Assembly: GCF_018873765.1 (NCBI RefSeq)
Contig: NC_057920.1
Location: forward strand, 9,189,307-9,253,306
Direction of reading: 5' to 3'
From: Telopea speciosissima
Taxonomy: Eukaryota > Streptophyta > Magnoliopsida > Proteales > Proteaceae
Length of the DNA stretch: 64,000 nucleotides
A program made the position numbers and the translations under genes. The notes beneath the pieces were generated by a model. That model made no database searches and had not been told where the DNA came from. It saw nothing but the letters and a program-made list of their open reading frames with translations. Positions 1-12,900 of this stretch are shown here, piece after piece. How positions within the stretch are numbered: the stretch's first letter is position 1; each line of letters begins with the position of its first letter.

Positions 1-136
1 TTTCTCTTTGGTAGTGAATTATTCTATTCACCCCAAAAAAAACATAAGAGTACAACTAACCAACCCCTAATAAGATTAAAAAACAGAAAAGACCCAACTA
101 AATAACTAAAGAACCACCACATAAAGGACACCACAT

Positions 137-251
137 TAAAAAAAAAAAGGGCGTACCCAGTGCATGAGGCTCACGCCACTGTGGGGTCCGGGGAGGGTCA
201 TAATGTACGCAGCCTTACCCCCTGCTTTCGCAGAGAGGTTGTTTCCACATT
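137..251 (-). mobile_element. Au-type SINE, 5'-truncated
   Basis: On the minus strand this reads the 3' half of the Au SINE: AACAACCTCTCTGCG, then GGTAAGGCTGCGTACA, then a GACCCTCCCCGGACCCC block, a TGCACTGGG motif and a terminal poly-A (T-rich tail reversed, 138-148). It is flanked by 13-bp direct repeats AAGGAYACCACAT (124-136 and 252-264), the target-site duplication. It sits in the IRE-like gene, beyond the last visible exon. Confidence 0.85.
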
Positions 252-264
252 AAGGATACCACAT

Positions 265-982
265 GCATACTAAAAATAGAAAAACCAGATTTGCCATGAA
301 TTCTCTTACAATAAATAGAAGAAAATCAGGAGCAAATATGAAAATCAATCACGATTTGCTAAAGATACTCATAGAGGTGTTTTTTTTTGGGTGAATAAAA
401 ATACTCATAGAGGTGTTAAGTTACTTAAAAAGAACAAACAGCTATACTTAATAAAATAAATAAATAAATGCATTAAGAAAAAAACCTAAGAACCCAATGA
501 CTAAACTAACCCTTAAAAGTAACTTTTGAAAAGCTTATACACACACGGGAAGGGAAAAAGAAAGAATAAGGGTGACCTTAACAAACCACAGTTACAATAT
601 TAATCCCCTACACACAAATAGCAATGTTTTGACATGTGAAAACCTTCTCCTCCTCATTCTCTTGGAAGTAGCAACAATCGCTGGACCACATAAATTTGTT
701 GCCAAATTAAATGCTTGTTCATTCTTTGATCTTAATTATTTTATAAGATATTGTGGTAGATTTTGGTCCTCAACCATTGAATACAGTAATAATAATAAAT
801 GGAAAAGGGTAAAATGAAAAAGTGGAAAACACTTCAATGCCCAAAGAAGACCTTTAAGTTTGTAATGTTGTACGCTCATGACCGTTACTTAATTACACAG
901 ACAACCTTAACTCATATAAGCAAATAATAAAGAATGGCAGGGGGAGAATAGAGGATCGACATGATCACATGACAGAGTTCAC
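265..982. other. Intron sequence of the IRE-like gene
   Basis: AT-rich sequence left of the last visible exon (donor at 981-982). I looked for the continuation of the kinase domain after AIK on the minus strand and did not find it, so the next exon is outside the window. Apart from the short retroposition scar at 365-417 I see no gene, RNA or further repeat here. Confidence 0.5.
365..417 (-). mobile_element. Ultra-short LINE-tail insertion with 17-bp target duplication
   Basis: The 17-mer ATACTCATAGAGGTGTT occurs at 365-381 and again at 401-417. Between them lie 19 bases (382-400) that read, on the minus strand, TTTTATTCACCC followed by seven A. A similar tail (ATTCACCCC plus A run) is at 28-41 on the plus strand. 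This looks like an extremely 5'-truncated retroposition event. Confidence 0.75.
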
Positions 983-3900
983 CTTTATTGCAAATAGATC
1001 CCCTGTTGTTCGCTTTCGTGCAAGAAAGACTTTCCCAAAGGCACCACGGCTAATGGGTTTCATAATTTCAAAGTCATCAATCTTTGTTCTGTTAGAGGGA
1101 TGTACAGGAGTTGAGATTGCACTAATCTGTGATGCAGTATCTGCTGCGAATCCAACACCTTCTTTATACTTGCTTTCACTCTTGGCACTTTTTCCATCCA
1201 TCGACTCACAAGCTAGTAGATACTTTTCTCTGGGTATGATTTTTCACAGGTGTTGAAAGGGAAAGTCAGAATCAACAAAGGGCTGCTTCAAACATGATTC
1301 AAATTAATTGTTCCTAAATTAGTCAGTTCCAAAAATTACCTAATAAGGTTCTCTATTCGGCTCCCAAACGTGTCAATTACAAGAGCTTTCACCTTGCTAT
1401 GCTGTAAAATATCTTGTAAATCTTCCATACATGCAAGCAAATATTCAGAAGCTCCTTCTTTTGCAAGATCTGTGCTAGCCACACACCGGGAAATGTCTGC
1501 AAGGTCGGTCGTCTGCAAATTAAAGTTTCACATATTAGAGCATACAAACTCCTCAAGTATGGTGTAAAACATAGCTCTCACATAGGAAGGTCAAACAATA
1601 CTTAACAACAAAACCATATAATTTGTTAAAACAATTACCATTGAACGCCCAACGGTAAAAAAGATGCAAATTTCACCTTCATGAATCAAACTTTGAATAG
1701 TTATATGAAGAAAGGAAGTGGAACCAATTCTGAAATTCTCCGCATTATAATGGCTGGATAAATATAATGGGAACACAGTTCAATACCTAACCCATTCCCA
1801 TATCTATAGGATGATGATCCCAATCAGTGACTTTCTAGTTTAAAATAACCATTAGCAATTAGTTAGTAACTTGTTACTGTTGACAAAACCAAAGATAAAG
1901 CAAACCAGAGTCTATGAAAAGGAGAACGATGGGAGAGAGGATGCGCTGAACCATGATAGATTTGGTCTGTGTGTTCTCATGGACTACTATCTTTATTTAT
2001 AATATTTAGTTAACAGGTAATGTACTCTTAAGTAGGAATCCTACTTAGAGTAGATGTCTAAGTACAATGATGGAAAGAAAATAAAAACAACTCTAAGAGA
2101 TTCAATTCACTGCACGATGGGGACACTCCTCCCTATCGTGAACTATCTTTAGCACTCCCCCTCAAGCTAGAGTATATACATATCACAAGGCCCCAGCTTG
2201 CAGCAATGGTAGACAAAAATCTTCGTGTCAAATAAATCTAGCCAACAACGAAGAAACACATGGTAGAGAACATCAATCAGCAATCCAAAATATCATATTA
2301 GCAACAACAACATCATAAGCTGTTTGCTACCTTTTCACCTAAAAACTCGAACTGTTAGGGAAGCACAGCGTAAAATATATACATCAACACTCCTCCACAC
2401 GTGCAGGCCAAGATCACATGGTCCTTGCACGTGGCCAAGATAACATGGTACCTAGGAAGAAGAAATGTTGGGAAAAAAACCTTCCGATGCACTTCCCAGG
2501 GGTCGAACACAACCTCCCTGCTCTGATACCATGTTTGCTACCGTTTCACCTAAAAGCTCGAACTGTTAGGGAAGGGCAGCGTAAAATGTAAACATCAACA
2601 TCAGCCCTTCTCAAGGGAGCCAGGCAGTAGGTAGTAATCTCCATAAAGAAGACAGATAAAATTGCAACTTGGTCGCTGCAAACCATTGGTAAAAGTGCAG
2701 TATAAGTTACTGAAAACCAAGTAACAAAATAAGGCTGCTGGGAACCTTCCCAAGTAACAGTATAAGGTTGTTGGAGACCAAATAACTCAACATAAGGTTG
2801 TTGGGAACCACACAGCATAAGGTTGTTGTGGACCACAGATAAATTGCATTGTTGCTGAATACCACAAATAATTATCTTCATAGATGAAATTGTTGTTCAG
2901 GACACGAGTAGCTAACATGAACAAAATAATAATAATCTTCAGCTGATGAATTGAGCAGTTAATAACAATAATCTTCAACCACCCCCTCACGTGGACAAAT
3001 AATGCAGAGGATGCAATAGAGAATAATCCACCATCATATGGCAGCAATAACCAGCACAACGAAGGATGAGCATCACATAAATCCCATAATCAAGAGCAGC
3101 CACAAATAAGATCCTAATAAAATAATATCCAATCTCCCTCTCACGGTAGCAAATAACATACTAGATAGGCCAGATTTAAACAAACTGATCAAATAATCTC
3201 CAATAATAGCAACAGTAAACATCACTCCATGCAAGTACCAATCTTCCCAAAATTACAACCCCAAACTGATGTGATCTGGGGCCCACTAAAGCAATAAAAT
3301 TGCAAATATACAACCAATGAAATTTTGTGAATTTTGGCCACACTTATGGGCCACCCAAGCAAGAGAAGATTCAAATCAAGTGCTCAGTGGCAAAATAGTA
3401 AATATTTTGAAGTTCATAAGAGTAATGCTGTAATGGTAGAATAGACGAATAGTATTGAATTAATACCAAATAATGCAATCCGGGTGATGCAGAACCAAGT
3501 GCCCACATCCGAAGGAAGAAGAAGAAGAAGAAGAAGCCATGAAAGTAGGCTTAGGTTGGGAGCCATAGAGTAGGTTTGCAGTATAGTATTTCCTAGGCTT
3601 AGGTTGGGAGCCATAGAGTAGGTTTGCACTATAGTATTTCCTATACTTAGTTTATTTTTCTGATTTTTAATTGAACCGGTTCACATTGGTTGCATCCAAT
3701 TGGTTCAATTGGTTCAATTTAAGTGGTTTAGTTAAGTGGCTTTTCATTTAAGTTAGTAGGGACAATTAGGTCTTTTTACTTTAAGTTTTAAGTTATTTTA
3801 TGCTTAGCAACACCCTTCCACAATTTATGAAGGATGTGTTTAATTTGTAATAGGTTTTGGCCTTTGGCCTATTATTATAAGTATTGAAATCATGGGAGGC

Positions 3901-6900
3901 TCCCCCACAGTTTATGAATTTAAAAAAATAGAATGTGTTGCTGCCGATTGTTGCTGCCACTGCTCTTTAGAGTGTTTTGCCTTGTGATTTTATCAAGGAA
4001 GAAGGGCAGGTGGATCTCCTGTGACTCCTTGAGCCGTGACAGCCGGGAGGATCCCTATCCAAAGGTGGTTCTATCCTTCAACCCTTTTCAAGCTGCTGCT
4101 AGTGGAGTTCTACTGCAATTTGATTAGTATCTGTTAGGAGTAAGGGGGAGTAAAGGGGAATCGTGAATAGGCTGACGCTAGCCTATTCACGATTTCTCTA
4201 TATTTGGGGGTAGTTTTGTCTTTGTGTATTTTTTGGTTTTAACCTATTAATATTATGTTTTGGGGGCAGTTAGTGTTACTGCTGGAACCCCAATTGTGCA
4301 GTTTCTCTTCTTCTTTCTCCTCTCTTCTTCTCTTCTTCTCTCTTCTTCTTTCTTCTGCTTCTTTATTTAAATTTACATGGCATCAGAGCAAGGATAGACA
4401 CTGCTACAGCATTCGTGAATCTCCTTGTCTCCTTCCTACAGCCTACAATTGAAGATTGACAAGTTTTGAAGATTTGAAGGACTCTCAGCTTCTCTTATTT
4501 TTCTGTTGATGGGGTGCAGCACTATGCTGTATTTTTTTGGGACTATTTGAAGACTAGTTCATGGCACAAATTAAGAACTAGGTCTTTTTTCTCTTGTTTG
4601 TGGGTGTGTTTGAAGGAATTGGATGAAGTGAAGACTGTTTTGGTCTCGGTTTTGTGGTTTTATTTTTGGTATGTGCCAAGGGTGAGATCGATTCTGGTTT
4701 TGTGAGTTTCTTGACTGGAGGTTGGTTATTACTTGCTGCTGGCTCGTGTCTGTTGAGTGTGGCTGCCCTGTTTATAATTTCAAAAGTGTTTGCTGTCCAT
4801 AATTTCAGAAGTGATTGCTGTCCATTTATTTCAATCTGTCCGGGACTTCTCTGTGAAGATTTAACTTGTGTAGTGAAGCATGGGTGATGCAAAGACCACT
4901 GTGACTGAGTTGTCCTCCTCTTCTCATTGTATTACCGAAAGGAAACTTGAAGGGATTTCTAATTTTCAGCAATGGTAAAAGGTGGTTCAATTGGCCTTGA
5001 CGGGGCGTGAACAACAGGATCATCTCACAAAACCAAAGCCTGAAGGAGAGGCAACATGGGATACGGTGGATGCAAGAATATTGAGTTAGATGTTGAACTC
5101 AATGGATAATCAGATTGCAAACCTGGTCACTCACATTGACACAGTAAAGGAGTTATGGGACTACTTGAATGTCCTCTATTCTAGGAAGGACAACTTGTCT
5201 CGGATTTATGACTTATCCCAGGCTTTTTATAAAGTGGATCAAAAGACTCTGACTGTAACCCAATATTTTGCTGAATTCAAGCGACTATATGAGGAGCTGA
5301 ATTCTATTCTTCCTATCACATCTGATGTGAAAGAGATGCAGCAACAGCGAGAGCAGCTGGCTGTTATGGTATTTTTTGGTAGACTTCGAAAAGAATTTGA
5401 GCCAGTACGGTCTCAAATCCTCGGTGGGGATAAAGTCTCTACACTTTCAGAAGCTTTTTCAAGACTTTTACGGGTTTCTCGTGAGAACAGCCAAGATTCC
5501 TCTCATGGTAATGAGAGTTCAGCCCTTGCAGCCTTTCCCAACCGTGGGTCCAGTGGTGGGACAGGTACGGGCAGCAGTGGTGGTAGCCGTGGTCGTGGGT
5601 CAGGGAACAGTAAAGCACCCACACCTGGTACTTCAGAGACTTCAAGACAGGAGCGCACTTGTCATCATTATGGCAAAGCTGATCACATTCGGCGCTTTTG
5701 TTGGAAGCTTCATGGTAAACCACCTCAGTTTGCGCCAGCAGTGATCCGGTGGTTACCCCTCCTTCTAAGCTTGAGGGTAAAACAGTGACTATGTCTGAAG
5801 AAGACTATGAGCGGTTTACTCAATTTCAGAATTCTCAGTCATCTCAATTCTCCACTGCTACCCTAGTTCAGCCAGGTAATGCTATTGCATGCCTATCATC
5901 TACTTCTCGTCCCTGGATCATTGATTCGGGTGCTTCAGACCATATGACTGGAGCATCAGGTATTTTTTCTTCATTTCATGAATCTTCTTCCAATGTTGTG
6001 TTAGCCGATGGGTCACTTGCTAAGGTTCGGGGTACAGGCACTGTGCATGTTACCCCCTCTTTGTCGTTGTCTTCCGTTTCTTACTTACCCAAATTTCCTT
6101 TCAATTTATTATCTGTTCGCAAATTTACCAAAGCTAACAATTGTTCGGTTACCTTTTTTCCTGATTATTGTGAGTTTCAGGATCTCCAGTTGAGGAAGAC
6201 GATTGGTAGAGGTCGCGTAGCTGGGGAGCCGTATCTGCTTGACGGCGCATCCACTGTGGCATGTTCGAGTGTGGCACTTCCTCATCAGATTCATTGTCGT
6301 TTGGGTCATCCTTTATTGCAAAGTTTGAAGATTTTAGATAGTCGGTTTCAGTCCTTATCTAGTTTGCAGTGTGAGTCTTGTCAGTTTGGGAAACTTCACC
6401 GTGTAAGTTGTCCCCCTCGAGTCAGTAACAGGGCTGTCCAACCCTTTTCTTTAGTTCATTCTGATGTGTGGGGTCCGTGTTCTGTTACTTCTATGTTGGG
6501 TTTTCGCTACTTTGTCACTTTTGTGGATGACTTTTCCAGAGTTACCTGGATTTATTTAATGAAGGATCGTTCTGAATTATTTTTCATTTTCTGTACTTTT
6601 GTGCTTGAAATTCAGAATCAATTCACTACTTCCTTGAAAGTTCTTCGAAGTGACAATGCAAAAGAATATTTTTCTGCTCCCTTGAATGAGTTTATGGTTC
6701 AACATGGGATCATTCATCAGTCCTCTTGTGCGGATACACCTCAACAAAATGGTGTAACTGAGAGGAAGAACAGACATTTGATGGAAGTTACTTGATCTCT
6801 TTTATTTGAGATGAAAGTGGCTAAGGTTTTTTGGGCTGATGCTGTTTTGACTGCGTGTTACCTTATTAACCGCATGCCTTCTTCTGTTTTGGGTGGTGGC

Positions 6901-9900
6901 ATTCCATATTCTTTGTTGTTCCCTTCCCATCTATTGTTTGTCTTACCACCACGTGTTTTTGGGTGTGTTTGTTTTATTCGGGATCATCGTCCTGGTCGCT
7001 CTAAGTTGGATCCTAGAGCTCTTAAATGTCTTTTCGTGGGGTATTCTAAAACCCAAAAGGGTTACCGGTGTTATTCTTTTGATTTGCGAAAGTACTTTGT
7101 TACCGCAAATGTCTCCTTCTTTGAATCTACTCCTTTTGTTGCATCCTCGCTGCCTACTTCAAAGATGGACGATGATCTCCCTCTTTATGTTGTTGATACT
7201 TGTTCTCCTGTGCCTCCGGTGCCACCTCCGACAAAACCACTGGCTGTTTTTCGTCGTCGCCCGCCTGATGCACCGACACATCGCATTACACCTATGGAGA
7301 GATACAGTACCCAGGCAGCACCATCTACCACGTTATCCTCGCCTTCAGATCCCACTTTAGGCACTTCCTCCTCTGTTACTGTACCTCCTATTTCTGATCT
7401 TGATGTTCCTATTGCTACCCGTAAGGGGGTACGTAGTTGTACCCAACACCCTATTGATCGTTTTGTGTCCTATGCTCGTTTGTCCTCTTCTTTTGTTGCT
7501 TGTTTGTCTACTATTGACAGTTATCCTATTCCTAAGTCGGTGGTAGAGGCCTGGGCTCACCCTAGGTGGAGGGCTGCCATGACTGAGGAGTTATCCGCTC
7601 TGAAGGACAATCAGACATGGGATCTTGTTTCTTTACCATCTGGTAAGTCTGCTATTGGTTGTCGCTGGATATTTGTGGTGAAGGTTAATCCAGATGGGTC
7701 TGTGGCTTGGTTGAAGGCCCATCTTGTTGCTAAGGGCTATGCCCAAGTATATGGTGTGGACTATTTGGATACTTTCTCTCCAGTTGCAAAGCTTACTTCT
7801 GTCCGCATTTTGATTTCTTTGGCTGCTATACATCACTGGCCGTTATTTCAGCTAGACGTCAAGAATGCGTTCTTGCATGGGGACCTCCTTGAGGAGGTGT
7901 ATATGGAGCAACCTCCTGGTTTTGTTGCTCAGGGGGAATCTGGTAAGGTGTGTAAGCTGAGGAAATCTTTGTATGGGCTGAAACAGTCACCGCGAGCTTG
8001 GTTTGGCCGCTTTACAGATGTTATGCTGGAGTTTGGTTTGACTCGGTCTGAGAGTGATCAATCAGTGTTTTTCAGGCAGTCAGATGCAAGGAAGATATTT
8101 TTGGTGGTTTATGCAGATGATATTGTTATTATAGGGGATGACCCTTCAGGTATTAAGAGCTTGAAGACATATTTGGGACAGCAATTCCAGACTAAGGACC
8201 TGGGACGACTGAAGTACTTCTTGGGTATTGAGGTAGCTCAATCAAGGAAAGGGATTTCTCTCTCACAGCGAAAATATGTGCTTGATTTACTCTCAGAGAC
8301 AGGGTTATTGGGATCTAGGCCTTTGGATACTCCAATGGATCCAAATGTGAAACTCATGGTAGAGGATGGGGATGTTCTGGATGATCCAGAAAAATATCGA
8401 AGGCTTGTAGGGAAACTCAACTATTTGACTGTGACTAGACCTGACATCTCTTTCTCTGTCAGTGTGCTGAGGCAATTTATGTCCTCCCCTAGGACAGCTC
8501 ATTGGGAGGCAGTTATAAGGGTGTTGCGATATGCTAAGAAGGATCCAGGGCATGGTCTCTTGTATTCTAATCATGGTCATAAAAGGATTGAAGGGTTTAC
8601 TGATGCGGATTGGGCAGGATTTCCTATTGATCGAAAGTCTACTTCAGGCTACTGTGTCTTTGTTGGAGGGAACCTAGTTTCATGGAAGAGCAAGAAACAG
8701 ACTGCAGTAGCTCGGTCTAGTGCAGAGTCGGAGTATCGGGCCATGGCTCATGGCACTTGTGAACTAATGTGGATTAAACAGTTGATGACTGAACTTGGAT
8801 TTGGTGATGATTCTCCTATGCTGTTGTGGTGTGACAGTCAGGCTGCCATTCATATTTCTGAGAATCCGGTGTTTCATGAGAGAACGAAACAAATTGAGGT
8901 CGATTGTCATTTTGTTCGTGAGAAGCTGCAGCAAGGGATTATTTCCCCTCGCCATATTCGCACTGGGGAGCAGCTTGCTGACTTGTTCACCAAGTCTTTG
9001 GGAAGTATGAGAGTGAATTGCATTTGTACCAAGCTGAGCATGATTAACATCTATGCTCCAGCTTGAGGGGGAGTGTTAGGAGTAAGGGGGAGGAAAGGGG
9101 AATCGTGAATAGGCTGACGCTAGCCTATTCACGATTTCTCTATATTTGGGGGTAGTTTTGTCTTTGTGTATTTTTTTGTTTTATCCTATTAATATTATGT
9201 TTTGGGGGCAGTTAGTGTTACTGCTGGAACCCCAATTGTGCAGTTTCTCTTCTTCCTTCTCCTCTCTTCTTCTCTTCTTCTCTCTTCTTCTTTCTTCTTC
9301 TTCTTTATTTAAATTTACAGTATCTTCTTCTTATAATCCTCTAATTCCCCCCAATCGATTCCCTTTATTTTTGTGTTTGAATTCCATTAAACCTAATTCC
9401 ATTAAACCCTAGATCTTGCTGCCCAACCATATTTGACCATCAGAATTATTTCAAATTCAAACCACATCCCCTCCACTCGATCCAACTTGCAGCCCCATTC
9501 TCCCACTCCAACCCTAATTTACCTTGTCTTTGTAAAACCCAAAAAAAAAAAAAAAAAAAAAAAAACCCTAAATTCTGTATAGCCCAATTCAGCCATCAGA
9601 ATTACACCATATTACAACCGAGCACCCTTCCCATTGCCCATAGCACTTGGTCAGAAGCCCTGCCCCAAATTCCCATCCCAAACCCTAATTTCATCTTAAA
9701 GTCTAAAACTCAAAACCCGAAACCCTAACCTTAATTTCTGAAATTTCAAATCCTTATCTAAACATAACAAACCTAGCTTATTAGACTCCCTAAAACCTGC
9801 CTACTAAAACCATATAAGATTTAGCTCCATTCTCATAAACCTAACCCTAGAAATTGACCTAAAACCCTAATTCTGCCCATTCGAACTAGCAGCCCCCTTT

Positions 9901-12900
9901 GATATCCTGTTGCTTGGCCTCTAATAGGATCCTTCTCCTATTTAGAGCTACATTACCGGGGTTCCAAAATCCATCTTGAATCGCTTATGGCCCACCCAAT
10001 CAATAATACTCCAAGAATTAAAAAAACAATGGCATTGGATGAAACCAATGGTGGAATAGGGGTATCAATTCAGCAGTGGATGAACATCAATTGTCTACCT
10101 TAAAGCCTATATGCGATGATAGACTCCTGTAACCATGTCATATTTGCTTAGTTGAACAGAATTTCTTTCTAAAAGAAATGGAATGGTTAATTCCACAAAA
10201 GAAGTCTTTTTCACAAGGTACAACTAGCAAACTGAGAAGCTTCTTTCTTTTTTCAAAGATTGCCGGCTCGTAACATGCCATGCCCTTTTAGACCGATTGG
10301 GTCATGAGAGCCGAGAGGCCCCGAACTCTGGTTTTCACTTGACTGAGCTAGTAGAGCTAAGTAGCACCTTTACTACAGGGGAAGGGGCCCCAGTCTTATT
10401 GCTAACAGTATATTAGTTGTTGCTTGCCGTACCTTACTGATGCAGCAAGGGAGGGAAGACTATTTCCAGAGAAGGCAGTAAGCCTAAAGCTACCAGCATT
10501 TCTTTAAATATTTTCTTTCACTAGAAATCTCCCCAAGAAACTAAAAAGAGTTTAGAAGGACCCCTTGTTAAGTTTTGGAAAGGAAGAAGAAGAGAGGAGA
10601 AGAGAGGAGCAAACACGATTTGGGGAGAATGTGTTATGTCTCGAACTAGAGACTAACTTGCTTATATTGAAAAGAATGAGTAATTACACAGAGGTCCCTG
10701 GCCTTATACAAATAACAGAAGAAACATTAAAAACATGGGGTTATGTACAAGAATACCCCTGAAACTACTATTTTTAACACTCCCCCTCAAGCTGGGTGGT
10801 ATATGTCAGACATGCCCAGCTTGTTCAACAAACAGTCAAAGTGATGAGCGCTAAGTCCTTTGGTGAAGATGTCGGCCACTTGTTCATTTGTCTTCACAAA
10901 AGGAGTGCAAATGGTCGTTCACTCAATCTTTTCCTTGATAAAATGTCTATCAACCTCAACATGCTTTGCCCTGTCATGTTGCACTGGGTTATGGGCAATA
11001 CTTACTGCCTTGTTATCATAATATAAACTCATAGGTTTAACAGTCTCAAATCCCAATTCTTGAACAAGTTTCTTCAACCACAAGATTTCACACACCCCGT
11101 GAGCCATGGCTCTAAATTCTGCCTCAGCACTCGACCTAGCCACCACAGGTTGCTTCTTAATTCTCCAAGTAACCAAATTTCCACCAACAAAAGTACAGTA
11201 TCCTGAAGTGGATCTTCGATCAAAAATAGATCCAGGCCAGTCAGCATCAATGTATGCTTCAGTCCTCAAGTGAACATTTCTAGAGAAGAGAAGACCTTTT
11301 CCAGGGCATGACTTTAAATATCTGAGGATCTTGTAAATTGCATCAAGATGTCCCATTTTGGGTACATGCATAAACTGACTTACCACTCCAACAGCTATGT
11401 CAGGTCGGGTAAGGGAAAGATAGATTAGCTTGCCTACTAATCTCTGATATTTTTCAGCATCTACAAGAGGTTCACCACAATCTTCCCCTAGTTTGTGATT
11501 CTGATCAATAGGGGAGGAGACCGGTCCTAAGTTTCCTGTCTCTGTAAGTAGATCTTCCTTTGACAAACATTGATCCCTTGTTTGGATCTTGAAACTTCAA
11601 TCCCCATAAAATACTTCAATAGACCAAGATCTTTGATCTCAAACTGTTGAGCCAAGTAAAGTTTAAGCTTTGAGATTTCAGCCTCACTGTTTCCCGTTAC
11701 CACAATGTCATCAACATATACAATAAGAGCTGTAACAGTGCTACCCTTCCTTTGTATAAACAAAGTGTGATCGGCTTGACTTTGGGTGTATCCATTCTGT
11801 AGGATAGCTTGTCTAAACCTCTCAAACCAAGCCTTAGGAGATTGTTTGAGGCCATAAAGAGCCTTCCTAAGACGACACACTTTTCCACTGCCACCAGGAT
11901 GCTTGAACCCAGGAGGAGAGTGCATATAGACCTCTTCTTCTAAGTCACCATGTAAGAATGTATTCTTTACATCAAGCTGGTACAATGGCCAATCAAGATT
12001 TGCAGCCATTGAGAGAAGTACCCGAATGGAATTATGCTTGACCACTGGAGCAAAGGTTTCCTGATAATCAATGCCATAGACCTATGTATAGCCCTTGGCA
12101 ACCAGTCTTGCCTTATACCTCTCCACAGTACCATCAGACTTGAACTTGACTATGAATACCCATCTGCATCCGACAGGAATTCTCCCCTTTAGGAGTTCAA
12201 CAAGATCCCAAGTGTGATTCTTCTCAAGAGTCACCATCCCTGTATTCATTGCTTCTCTCCATTTTGGATCAGCCATAGCCTCTGCTACATTCTTAAGAAT
12301 AGATATGGAGGAGATAGCCACAGTCTGTAGGGGAGATAGAATCATAGGAGACAAACTTGGCAATGGGATTAGTACATGCCCGTGTTCCCTTGCGATGAGC
12401 AATGGGGAGATCTAAGTCTGAGGATGTGGAAGTAGAGGGAGCTATACATGTCTCAATGGATGAAGACTCAGGATGAGGAGACGAAAGGGGATTTTGGCAG
12501 GTCTTCTTTATAGGAAGCCATGAAGAAGGATTTTGGCTGCCGATCTTCTTTGTATACACCAGTAGCTCCTTCTGTTCTCTGTTCACCTGTGCACAAGGCA
12601 GTTCCTCCTCAACAACAGTATCTACAAAACTCTCCCCCTCAACAAGAGTATCCACAGAACTTTTCTTTCCCTTGTCAATGTGAAAAGGGGGAATAGGAAC
12701 AAGAGAGGAGGAAGGAAAGGAAACAAACTCAGGAACCTCTTCAACCTCACCACCAAGGGATGAACACTCCCCCTGAAGAGGTGACTGAAAATACGGGATG
12801 GTTTCAAAAAAATGGGCATCTTTGAAGAGAAGCCATCGACGGGTGGGAGGGTGATATAACATGTGTATCCTTTGGAGGTAGAGGAATACCCAAGAAAGAG

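Larger units (their letters stand above)
4132..9319 (+). mobile_element. Young Ty1/copia LTR retrotransposon (copia-1)
   Basis: The LTRs are 4132-4377 and 9074-9319, each 246 bp, TGTTAGGAG...TTTACA, differing at 5 positions (about 98% identity). Perfect target duplications GTATC lie at 4127-4131 and 9320-9324. A primer-binding site TGGCATCAGAGC (one mismatch to the tRNA-Met complement) begins at 4378. A polypurine tract CTTGAGGGGGAG lies at 9062-9073. The internal gag-protease-integrase-RT-RNase H order is that of Ty1/copia. It is inserted in repeat X copy D. The near-identical LTRs imply a recent insertion, on the order of a million years or so under commonly used plant rates (inference). 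Confidence 0.95.
3485..9955 (+). mobile_element. LTR-like repeat family X, copy D (split by a copia element)
   Basis: It starts TGATGCAG (3485) and ends CTACATTA (9955), with perfect 5-bp target duplications CCGGG at 3480-3484 and 9956-9960. Removing the copia insertion and its duplication leaves about 1,278 bp. Shared family landmarks are TTGAACCGGTTCA (3671-3683), the CTCCTTGAG/GGGAGG block near 4030, and the terminal TTTAGAGCTACATTA. It carries a local tandem duplication of about 53 bp around 3549-3651. There is no coding capacity. It is probably a solo LTR with unusual TG...TA ends. Confidence 0.75.
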
